Positions 32,778 to 39,182 of a DNA stretch of 39,182 nt are shown one piece after another. Source of the DNA: Usitatibacter sp035624355 (GTDB lineage Bacteria > Pseudomonadota > Gammaproteobacteria > Burkholderiales > Usitatibacteraceae); assembly GCA_035624355.1 (NCBI GenBank), contig DASPRQ010000088.1, forward strand, positions 1-39,182. Reading direction: 5' to 3'. Numbering within the stretch: the first letter of the stretch is position 1; each line of letters opens with the position of its first letter. A program made the translations under genes and the position numbers. Below the pieces are notes generated by a model, which worked only from the letters and a program-made list of their open reading frames with translations, was not told the origin of the DNA and did no database searches.

Positions 32778-35033
32778 TCAGGCCACCGAGAAGGACTCGC
32801 TCTTGCGAAGCGCGGGCGTGGGGTCGGCGGCGAGATCCCGCTCCGTGAGCGAGGCGCCCTCCATGAGGCCGCCGCGAAGCTCGGCCGCGAGGGCCTCGCC
32901 GCCGGCCTGCGCCGGCACCTGGAGCCAGTTCTCCGCCGCCGCGTCGAAGGGCTGGGCGCTCGCGCCGTAGAGCGTGTTGCGCGGATCGATCTCGTGGCCG
33001 GCCGCCTGCACCTTCGGCCAGTCGGCGGGCGGACCCGGCAGCGCGGCGAAGCGCCGCGCGAGCGTGGCGAACTCTCCCGCGAGGCGCTCGCGCCGGAAGA
33101 TCTCGAAGAGGGCGAGCCAGGTCTGCGCCTGGCCCGGGTCGCGCTCGACGGCGAGCTGGAGCAGCTCCACCGCGCGCGCCACCGCCCCATCCTCGCAGAG
33201 CAGGCGCGCGACCTTCACCACCGAGGCCGGATCGTCCATCACGAGCACGCCGCTCACGATCTCCGGAAAGCGCTCCTCCAGGTAGCGCTGGCGCAGGTCG
33301 GTCTCGCCGTCCGCCACGAAGCGCGTGGTGTCGGTCCATTCGGGAACCTCGAGCACGGCCGCCGCTTGCTGCGCCTCGGCCGGGGCCGGGGTCGGGATCT
33401 CCTCGGCGATCAGGAATTCCGTGGATTCCTCGGGCGCCGAATCCTCGCCGCCCGACTCGGCCTGCGCGTCGAGCGCTTCCGGCTCCGCGGCGGACGGGCC
33501 GAAGCGTCGCCAAAGGAGGACGGCCAGCGCGGCGAGGACCAGCGCGAGCGCCGCGGCCACGAGCCAGGTCGATCCGTACCAGGATGCGGCGCTTTCCGGC
33601 GGCGGGGCGACGACGCGCGGCGTCGCGGGCGATTCCTTCTTCGCATCCGCCATCGTCGCGGCAGTCTCGGTCGATGCCCTGGCGGTGGGCTGGGGCGACG
33701 CGGCGGGCGTCGGGGACCGGGAAGCCTCGAGCGCAGGCCCGGCCGGAGCGGGCGGCTTCGGGGGGGACGGTTCCCGGGCAGGCGTGGTCGGGACGGGCGG
33801 CTTCGCGACGGCCGGCGCCGGTGGCGCAGAAGCCGGCCGCGCGGATACCGCCGGTGCCGGCGCATGCGGGGTCGGTACCGGCACGGGCGCGGGCGGCGCC
33901 GGCGCATGGGTGCGCGACGGCGCGGCGGGCATGCTCGCCGGAGCCTGGGCGATCTTGAGCCGCAGCTCCGAGACCTCGCCCTCGAGGCGCCGGATCTGCT
34001 CGCGCATCGCGAGGAGGGCCGCCATGCGGTCGTCGGCGTCGAGCACCCGCAGCTGCTGGCGAAGCCGCGCGCGTTCCGCCTCGCTCACCTTGCGCGTCGG
34101 CGACAGGTCCATCACCGGCCCGGAGAGCTTGAGCTGGAATCCGGCGGGAGGGGCTTCGACCTTGAGGCGCGGGCGTGTCGCGGGCGCCGGCGCGGAAGCC
34201 GCGCGCGGCGGCGAATCGGAGCGGACCGCGAGGCGCTCGCGCGGGGCGGGCGCGGGACGCTGCGCGACAGGGGGCAGCGCCGCGCGGTTCGCAGTCGCGC
34301 GAGGCGGGGCCGCGCTCGAGGCGACCTCGATGCGTGGCTTGTGGGCGCGGCGGGGAAACGTGCGCAGGTCGGGCAGGGCCACGGTCGCGTTCGCGGGCAG
34401 CTCGGCGTCGTCCCCGAACGCCCGCAGCGGCGGGTTGGCCTCGCGCATGGCGGCGAGGTAGTCCTCGCGCGCCGCGCGATTGCCGGGAAAGATGTCGCGC
34501 GCGATGCCGCCAAGCGTATCGCCGGGCTGCACGGGCAGGGTCGTGATCGTTTCCACGTGCGGGGCCGCGATCCCTCCCGTGGCTGGTGCGGCGACCCCTT
34601 CCGCAGCGGGGGGCGCGACCGCTTCCAGCGGAGCGGCGCGCGGCTGCAGCGGGATCGGGATCTGCACCTGCCGGGACGGCACCGAGGAGCCGGGGCAGGC
34701 GATGGTAATCGCGAGCGCGATCGAGGGCTGCGAGACGGCGCTCCGCCCGTGGACGAGCAGGTCGGCGCCGCCCCGATGGTGCCGCAGCTCGAGCGTCGCG
34801 CCGGCGAGCGGTCCCTGCCGCGCCTGCGGGGCCATCGAGAAGCAGGCACCCCGGAGCGCTTCGCCGGGGGCGGCCGTGACCGCGATGCGCGCCTCGAGCG
34901 GCTCGCCGAGCGCGGAGCCCACCTCGACGCCGCCGAGCGCGAGGGCATGCGCCGGGCCGCAGGCGGCCGCGAGCGCGAAGGCGGCGGCGAGCCGGAGCGC
35001 CGCCGTGACGGGCCGATGGGTCGCGGGGCTCAT
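32778..35033 (-). CDS. fimV: FimV/HubP-like membrane protein
   Basis: FimV/HubP proteins organise the cell pole and type IV pili. The 751-residue product has a signal peptide (about 1-30, ending CGPAHA) followed by ALGGVEVGSALGEPLEARI, the standard FimV start; a LysM-like module (about 167-222, VQPGDTLGGIARDIFPGN); a coiled-coil (about 315-363); a Pro/Ala-rich spacer (365-480); one membrane helix (about 488-508); an acidic cytoplasmic stretch and a TPR-like C-terminal part (LLQLAVERDPGQAQTWLALF). The topology, with LysM outside and TPR inside, matches FimV. The gene follows DUF4124 by 42 bases and precedes the PilZ-like gene by one. No pilus genes lie in the window. Confidence 0.85.
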   Translation of the reverse strand: MSPATHRPVTAALRLAAAFALAAACGPAHALALGGVEVGSALGEPLEARIAVTAAPGEALRGACFSMAPQARQGPLAGATLELRHHRGGADLLVHGRSAVSQPSIALAITIACPGSSVPSRQVQIPIPLQPRAAPLEAVAPPAAEGVAAPATGGIAAPHVETITTLPVQPGDTLGGIARDIFPGNRAAREDYLAAMREANPPLRAFGDDAELPANATVALPDLRTFPRRAHKPRIEVASSAAPPRATANRAALPPVAQRPAPAPRERLAVRSDSPPRAASAPAPATRPRLKVEAPPAGFQLKLSGPVMDLSPTRKVSEAERARLRQQLRVLDADDRMAALLAMREQIRRLEGEVSELRLKIAQAPASMPAAPSRTHAPAPPAPVPVPTPHAPAPAVSARPASAPPAPAVAKPPVPTTPAREPSPPKPPAPAGPALEASRSPTPAASPQPTARASTETAATMADAKKESPATPRVVAPPPESAASWYGSTWLVAAALALVLAALAVLLWRRFGPSAAEPEALDAQAESGGEDSAPEESTEFLIAEEIPTPAPAEAQQAAAVLEVPEWTDTTRFVADGETDLRQRYLEERFPEIVSGVLVMDDPASVVKVARLLCEDGAVARAVELLQLAVERDPGQAQTWLALFEIFRRERLAGEFATLARRFAALPGPPADWPKVQAAGHEIDPRNTLYGASAQPFDAAAENWLQVPAQAGGEALAAELRGGLMEGASLTERDLAADPTPALRKSESFSVA

Positions 35034-35059
35034 CGGCCGCGGCCTCGCCTCAAGCGCCG

Positions 35060-35075
35060 CGGCCCGGCCGGGCCG
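35060..35075. repeat. 16-bp perfect palindrome between DUF4124 and fimV genes
   Basis: CGGCCCGGCCGGGCCG reads the same on both strands and begins right after the DUF4124 stop codon on the minus strand. In RNA it would form a six-base-pair stem with a four-base loop, which could lower read-through into fimV. No T-run follows. Confidence 0.55.
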
Positions 35076-35513
35076 TCAGGACGACTTGCACGCTTCGTCC
35101 ATCTCCTGCTTGCTCTTCACGCGCGCGGCCTCGATCTCCTCGTCGGAAAGGAACTCGCGCTCGCCCTTCTCGTTGGTCCTGAAGAGACGGCCGCCCTCCT
35201 GGTAGGTATGGTAGCTCTCGGTGGCCTGGGCGCAGCGCTGCTGCGCGAGCTTGGCGTTCTCCTCGCCGATCTCCTTCTTCTTCTCCTTGTCCTTCTCCGC
35301 CTGGCGGGTCTTGTCGAGGGCCTTGTCCCGCGCGACGTAGGACGGCCCGGCCGTCCCGGTGCCCGTGTTCACGTGCAGCTGCTTGCTCTCGCCGGCCGGC
35401 GGGGGCTGGTCGGAGTACACCGTCCTGCCGTCCTTGTCGACGTACTTGTAGAGCTGCGCCCCGGCGAGCGGCGCGACGGCGCACGCGAGGGCGAGGACGA
35501 TGATGCGCTTCAT
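35076..35513 (-). CDS. DUF4124 domain-containing exported protein
   Basis: The 145-residue protein has a signal peptide (MKRIIVLALACAVAPLAGA) and the DUF4124 core QLYKYVDKDGRTVYSDQPPP, a short beta-rich module common in proteobacterial envelope proteins. A charged, probably coiled-coil stretch (DKTRQAEKDKEKKKEIGEEN) follows, and two cysteines lie in CAQATESYHTYQ and EACKSS, which might form a disulfide. AAGGAGG at 35522-35528 places the start at the ATG at 35513, not at the GTG three codons upstream that overlaps it. It is the second gene of a minus-strand set with a small envelope protein, fimV and the PilZ-like gene. Function unknown. Confidence 0.88.
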   Translation of the reverse strand: MKRIIVLALACAVAPLAGAQLYKYVDKDGRTVYSDQPPPAGESKQLHVNTGTGTAGPSYVARDKALDKTRQAEKDKEKKKEIGEENAKLAQQRCAQATESYHTYQEGGRLFRTNEKGEREFLSDEEIEAARVKSKQEMDEACKSS

Positions 35514-35535
35514 GGTCGGCACCTCCTTCGTCGGT

Positions 35536-35925
35536 TCACTTCACGGCCGGGTAGGCCAGCTGCTCGAGCCCCAGCTCCGCGAGCTCGCTTGCGCTGCGGG
35601 CGCGCGCGATCGCCTGCGCGTATTCGCTCTGCTCGACCGCCTTGCGCGCGGCGAGCAGGTCCTCCCAGGCCTTGAGCCACAGCGCGCGTTTCGCCCGCGC
35701 GCGCTGCACGTCGGTCTCGGCCTGCGCGAGCATCGCCTTCGCTTCCGCCTCCAGCCTCGCGCGCTCGGCCGCGCGTGCCGCCGCTTCGGCGGCCGCATCC
35801 GGCACCGCTTTCGCGGACGGCTCCACCTGCGGTGGAGGCGCCGCGCACGCTCCGGCGAGCAGGGCCGCCCATAGCCATCTGCGATGCTTCGAAAGCGTCC
35901 ACCAAAGGCGTGAAGTTTCAAGCAT
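35536..35925 (-). CDS. Small exported protein, possible lipoprotein, alpha-helical
   Basis: The 129-residue product begins MLETSRLWWTLSKHRRWLWA, with a hydrophobic stretch and LLAGACAAPPP. The cysteine at about residue 27 could be a lipid-attachment site, though the preceding residues (AGA) are an imperfect lipobox. The rest is an Ala/Glu/Arg-rich helix (about 40-110), likely coiled-coil, ending LEQLAYPAVK. No family was recognised; TolA-like or DUF4398-like helical proteins are possible relatives. AAGG lies about ten bases upstream of the ATG at 35925. It is the first gene of the minus-strand set and is divergent from guaB. Confidence 0.65.
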   Translation of the reverse strand: MLETSRLWWTLSKHRRWLWAALLAGACAAPPPQVEPSAKAVPDAAAEAAARAAERARLEAEAKAMLAQAETDVQRARAKRALWLKAWEDLLAARKAVEQSEYAQAIARARSASELAELGLEQLAYPAVK

Positions 35926-35932
35926 TTACGCT

Positions 35933-35961
35933 ACCTTATCGAGAAACTGCGCGAACGTCAA
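35933..35961 (-). promoter_or_regulatory. Candidate promoter for the small envelope protein/fimV set
   Basis: On the minus strand TTGACG (35961-35956) and TAAGGT (35938-35933) are 17 bases apart. The -35 box is good and the -10 box is poor. The AAGG within the -10 box is also the best ribosome-binding candidate, so the two readings conflict. Confidence 0.35.
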
Positions 35962-35999
35962 TGAACCCTGCATCACGGGGCTGCGGGACGGAGGCGCGG

Positions 36000-36028
36000 T
36001 TGTCCGGGCAGGGACCCATCGGTATAAT
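36000..36028 (+). promoter_or_regulatory. Promoter of guaB
   Basis: TTGTCC (36000-36005) and a perfect TATAAT (36023-36028) are 17 bases apart. A start near 36035 gives a leader of about 19 bases with GAGGG (36041-36045) before the ATG at 36054. No purine-repressor-like dyad was recognised. Confidence 0.75.
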
Positions 36029-36053
36029 TTCGTTTTGCGACGAGGGTTTCTGA

Positions 36054-37514
36054 ATGCGCGTCATCCAGAAGGCGCTCACTTTCGACGACGTCCTGCTCGT
36101 TCCCGCCCACTCGACCGTCCTTCCCCGCGAAGTCAGCCTCGCCACCCGCCTCACCCGGTCGATCCGGCTCAACATCCCGCTGCTGTCCGCCGCCATGGAC
36201 ACGGTGACGGAATCGCGGCTCGCCATCACGCTCGCGCAGGAAGGCGGTATCGGCATCATCCACAAGAACATGGCGCCGAAGGCGCAGGCCGCCGAGGTGG
36301 CCAAGGTGAAGCGCTTCGAGAGCGGCGTGGTGAAGGAGCCCATCACCATCTCGCCGGACATGACGGTACGTGCCGTGCTGGAGCTCACCCGCAAGCACCA
36401 CATCTCGGGCCTACCCGTGCTCGAGGGCAAGCGCGTCGTGGGCATCGTCACCAACCGGGACCTGCGCTTCGAGACCCGCCTGGACCAGCCGGTGAAGAAC
36501 ATCATGACGCCGCGCGACAAGCTCGTGACGGTGAAGGAGGGCGCCGCCATCGAGGACGCCAAGGCGCTCATGCACCGTCACCGCCTCGAGCGCGTGCTCG
36601 TGATCAACGGCGACTGGGAGCTGCGCGGCCTCATGACCGTGAAGGACATCCTCAAGTCCTCGGAGCACCCGCACGCCGCCAAGGACCAGCTCGGGCGCCT
36701 GCGCGTGGGCGCGGCGGTCGGCGTGGGCGAGGGCACCGAGGAGCGCGTGGGCGCGCTCGTCGAGGCGGGGGTGGACGTGATCGTGGTCGACACCGCCCAC
36801 GGCCACGCGCAGGGCGTGCTCGACCGCGTGAAGTGGGTGAAGAGCCACTACCCCGAGATGCAGGTGATCGGCGGCAACGTCGCCACGCGCGACGCCGCCA
36901 AGGCGATGGCGGACCACGGCGCCGACGGGGTGAAGGTCGGCATCGGCCCCGGTTCCATCTGCACGACGCGCATCGTCGCCGGCGTGGGCGTGCCGCAGAT
37001 CACCGCGATCCAGCACGTGGCCGAGGCGCTCGCCCCGAGCGGCGTGCCGTGCATCGCCGACGGCGGCATCCGCTACTCGGGCGACATCGCGAAGGCGGTG
37101 GCCGCCGGGGCCTCGAGCGTGATGCTGGGCAGCCTCTTCGCGGGCAGCGAGGAGGCCCCCGGGGAGATCGAGCTCTTCCAGGGGCGCTCGTACAAGGCCT
37201 ACCGCGGGATGGGGTCGCTGGGCGCGATGCAGAAGGGCTCGAGCGACCGCTACTTCCAGGACGCCGAGATGAACGCGGACAAGCTCGTGCCGGAGGGCGT
37301 GGAGGGCCGCATCCCCTACAAGGGGCCGGCCACGGCCATCGTAGTCCAGCTCATGGGAGGCCTGCGCGCGAGCATGGGCTACACGGGCTGCCGGACCGTC
37401 GAGGAGATGCGCACCAAGGCGGACTTCGTCGAGATCACCACCGCCGGCATCCGCGAGTCCCACGTGCACGACGTTCAGATCACCAAGGAGGCCCCCAATT
37501 ACCACATCGACTGA
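36054..37514 (+). CDS. guaB: Inosine-5'-monophosphate dehydrogenase
   Basis: IMPDH oxidises IMP to XMP with NAD, the first step committed to GMP. The 486-residue protein (E. coli 488) starts MRVIQKALTFDDVLLVPAHS and has the barrel with SAAMDTVTES, a Bateman module of two CBS domains (about 95-205, HISGLPVLEGKRVVGIVTNR and ERVLVINGDWELRGLMTVKD), the catalytic loop GIGPGSICTTRIVAGVGVPQ with its nucleophile Cys, and the flap region around YRGMGSLGAMQ. CBS domains bind ATP/GTP for allosteric control. The ATG at 36054 has GAGGG eight bases upstream. guaA follows after ten bases, as an operon. Confidence 0.98.
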   Translation: MRVIQKALTFDDVLLVPAHSTVLPREVSLATRLTRSIRLNIPLLSAAMDTVTESRLAITLAQEGGIGIIHKNMAPKAQAAEVAKVKRFESGVVKEPITISPDMTVRAVLELTRKHHISGLPVLEGKRVVGIVTNRDLRFETRLDQPVKNIMTPRDKLVTVKEGAAIEDAKALMHRHRLERVLVINGDWELRGLMTVKDILKSSEHPHAAKDQLGRLRVGAAVGVGEGTEERVGALVEAGVDVIVVDTAHGHAQGVLDRVKWVKSHYPEMQVIGGNVATRDAAKAMADHGADGVKVGIGPGSICTTRIVAGVGVPQITAIQHVAEALAPSGVPCIADGGIRYSGDIAKAVAAGASSVMLGSLFAGSEEAPGEIELFQGRSYKAYRGMGSLGAMQKGSSDRYFQDAEMNADKLVPEGVEGRIPYKGPATAIVVQLMGGLRASMGYTGCRTVEEMRTKADFVEITTAGIRESHVHDVQITKEAPNYHID

Positions 37515-37524
37515 CAGCGTCGCG

Positions 37525-39156
37525 GTGGCCCCGGCAAAGAGCGGCGCTGCGGCGCCGCTCGGTCTTTCGAAGGCCGGCCTCGACCGCATCCTGATCCTCG
37601 ACTTCGGATCGCAGGTCACGCAGCTCATCGCACGCCGCGTCCGCGAGACCGGGGTGTACTGCGAGCTCCACCCCTACGACGTCGACGCGGAATTCATCCG
37701 CGCGTTCGACCCGCGGGGCGTGATCCTCTCGGGAAGCCACGCCTCGGTCACCGAGGAGGAGACGGCGCGCGCGCCGCAGGTGGTCTTCGAGCTCGGGGTG
37801 CCGGTGCTCGGCATCTGCTACGGCATGCAGACCATGGCGGCCCAGCTGGGCGGCGGCGTGGAGGCGGGGAAGGTGCGCGAGTTCGGCTATGCCGAGGTGC
37901 GCGTCCGGGGCCACTCGCGCCTCTTCGAGGGCATCCAGGACCGTGTGAACGAAAAGGGGGAGGCCTTCCTCGACGTGTGGATGAGCCACGGCGACAAGGT
38001 GACGGAGCTTCCCCCCGGCTTCAAGGTGATCGCCTCGAACCCCGTGTGCCCGATCGCCGGGATGGCCGACGAGGCGCGGCGCTTCTACGCGTTGCAGTTC
38101 CACCCCGAGGTCACGCACACGAAGAAGGGCAAGGAGATCTACGCGCGCTTCGTGCACGACATCTGCGGCTGCGGGGCGAGCTGGGACATGCCGGGCTTCA
38201 TCCCGCGCGCGGTGGAGCGCATCCGCGAGCAGGTGGGCTCCGAGGAGGTGATCCTGGGTCTTTCGGGCGGGGTCGATTCCGCGGTCGCCGCGGCCCTCAT
38301 CCACAAGGCGATCGGGGACCAGCTCACGTGCATCTTCGTGGACACGGGGCTGCTGCGCCTGGACGAGGGCGACCAGGTGATGGAGACCTTCGCGAGGCAC
38401 CTCGGCGTGAAGGTGGACCGCGTGGACGCCTCGGACGAGTTCCTCGGCGCGCTCGCCGGCGTCTCCGATCCCGAGCAGAAGCGGCGCGTCATCGGGCGCC
38501 TCTTCGTCGAGGTCTTCCAGCGCGAGGCGAAGAGGATGCCGCGCGCGAAGTGGCTCGCGCAAGGCACCATCTACCCCGACGTGATCGAGTCGGCGGGCGC
38601 CAAGACGAAGAAGGCGGTGAGCATCAAGTCGCACCACAACGTGGGCGGGCTGCCCGAGACGCTGCACTTGAAGCTCCTCGAGCCCTTGCGCGAGCTCTTC
38701 AAGGACGAGGTACGCGACCTCGGGGTGGAGCTGGGGCTGCCGCGCGAGATGGTCTTCCGCCATCCCTTCCCGGGGCCGGGGCTCGCCGTGCGCATCCTCG
38801 GCGAGGTGCGGCGCGAATACGCGGAGCTGCTGCGCCGGGCCGACGCGATCTTCATCGAGGAGCTGCGCGCGGGCGTCACCTCCGAGGGCGTGTCGTGGTA
38901 CGACCAGGTGGCGCAGGCCTTCGCGGTGTTCCTCCCCGTGCGCAGCGTGGGCGTGATGGGCGACGGGCGAACGTACGACTTCGTGGTCGCCCTGCGCGCG
39001 GTGCAGACCACCGACTTCATGACCGCGCACTGGGCGCCGCTCCCGCACGAGCTGCTCGCGCGGATCTCGAACCGCATCACGAACGAGGTGCGCGGCATCA
39101 ACCGCGTGGTCTACGATATCTCCGGCAAGCCTCCGGCCACGATCGAATGGGAGTGA
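37525..39156 (+). CDS. guaA: GMP synthase (glutamine-hydrolysing)
   Basis: GuaA aminates XMP to GMP using glutamine and ATP. The 543-residue protein has the class I amidotransferase domain (about 20-215) with the nucleophile C98 in LGICYGMQ and the His/Glu pair in QFHPEVTH; the ATP-pyrophosphatase domain with the P-loop LGLSGGVDSAVAAAL; and the C-terminal dimerisation domain (HPFPGPGLAVRILGEV through ISGKPPATIEWE, the canonical end). The N-terminus has about 20 residues before RILILDFGSQ, roughly a dozen more than E. coli GuaA. The GTG at 37525 lacks a clear Shine-Dalgarno sequence and probably depends on coupling to guaB, ten bases upstream. Confidence 0.97.
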   Translation: MAPAKSGAAAPLGLSKAGLDRILILDFGSQVTQLIARRVRETGVYCELHPYDVDAEFIRAFDPRGVILSGSHASVTEEETARAPQVVFELGVPVLGICYGMQTMAAQLGGGVEAGKVREFGYAEVRVRGHSRLFEGIQDRVNEKGEAFLDVWMSHGDKVTELPPGFKVIASNPVCPIAGMADEARRFYALQFHPEVTHTKKGKEIYARFVHDICGCGASWDMPGFIPRAVERIREQVGSEEVILGLSGGVDSAVAAALIHKAIGDQLTCIFVDTGLLRLDEGDQVMETFARHLGVKVDRVDASDEFLGALAGVSDPEQKRRVIGRLFVEVFQREAKRMPRAKWLAQGTIYPDVIESAGAKTKKAVSIKSHHNVGGLPETLHLKLLEPLRELFKDEVRDLGVELGLPREMVFRHPFPGPGLAVRILGEVRREYAELLRRADAIFIEELRAGVTSEGVSWYDQVAQAFAVFLPVRSVGVMGDGRTYDFVVALRAVQTTDFMTAHWAPLPHELLARISNRITNEVRGINRVVYDISGKPPATIEWE

Positions 39157-39157
39157 C

Positions 39158-39182
39158 ATGAAACGCGAGCGGGTCTCCTCCG
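39158..39182 (+). CDS. Start of a following gene (partial)
   Basis: An ATG at 39158, one base after the guaA stop codon, opens MKRERVSS before the window ends. A tRNA adenosine deaminase (tadA) often follows guaA in related bacteria, but eight codons are too few to identify the product, and the codon may not be used. Confidence 0.25.

Noticed and set aside
32421..35675. 1084-codon plus-strand frame antisense to fimV
   Set aside because: Arg-rich shadow of a Pro/Ala-rich gene.

Overview
The window is GC-rich chromosomal DNA with closely packed genes. Gene order, protein sequences and sigma70-like promoter signals point to a betaproteobacterium, most like Burkholderiales or a neighbouring lineage. 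I cannot name the species. All calls come from reading the sequence; no database search was run.

Layout. (1) 1-2703, minus strand: the start of a TonB-dependent outer-membrane receptor whose C-terminus runs off the left edge. (2) 3029-11635, plus strand: the classical transcription/translation cluster rimP-nusA-infB-rbfA-truB-rpsO-pnp, with an attenuator-like hairpin in front of rimP, an internal promoter before rpsO and a strong terminator-like hairpin between rpsO and pnp. (3) 11705-11872: tRNA-Pro(TGG) and tRNA-Arg(TCT). (4) 11921-29801: an accessory, probably catabolic, block. It has a MalT-like LuxR regulator, an AraC-family regulator, and a plus-strand run of quinone oxidoreductase, TauD-type dioxygenase, BKACE-type beta-keto acid cleavage enzyme, small alpha/beta hydrolase and MFS transporter. 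A convergent acyl-CoA ligase follows, then a divergent plus-strand run of DUF1302 outer-membrane protein, DUF1329 periplasmic protein, YCF48-like propeller, MMPL/RND transporter and a cupin. (5) 29886-31215: tRNA-His(GTG), smpB, ratA and rnfH. (6) 31181-35925, minus strand: four genes, namely a small envelope protein, a DUF4124 protein, a FimV/HubP-like protein and a PilZ-like protein. (7) 36054-39156, plus strand: guaB-guaA, then the first codons of a further gene.

How the parts may work together. Regions 2, 5 and 7 are housekeeping: ribosome maturation, RNA turnover, trans-translation and GMP synthesis. Region 4 looks like uptake, activation and oxidation of an organic acid. The BKACE enzyme would move a beta-keto acid into CoA-ester metabolism, the ligase would activate a carboxylic acid, and the DUF1302/DUF1329/YCF48/MMPL set would form an envelope-spanning path for a hydrophobic compound. 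The substrate is not evident from the sequence.

The most interesting signals beyond the genes are: a set of start codons 5-7 bases downstream of -10 boxes (candidate leaderless mRNAs); AraC-style direct repeats 21 bp apart; two related inverted repeats in front of the TonB receptor and the ligase/DUF1302 pair; two copies of a hairpin that differ by compensatory base changes; and the four-gene envelope module. No CRISPR array, insertion sequence, integrase or phage gene was seen.
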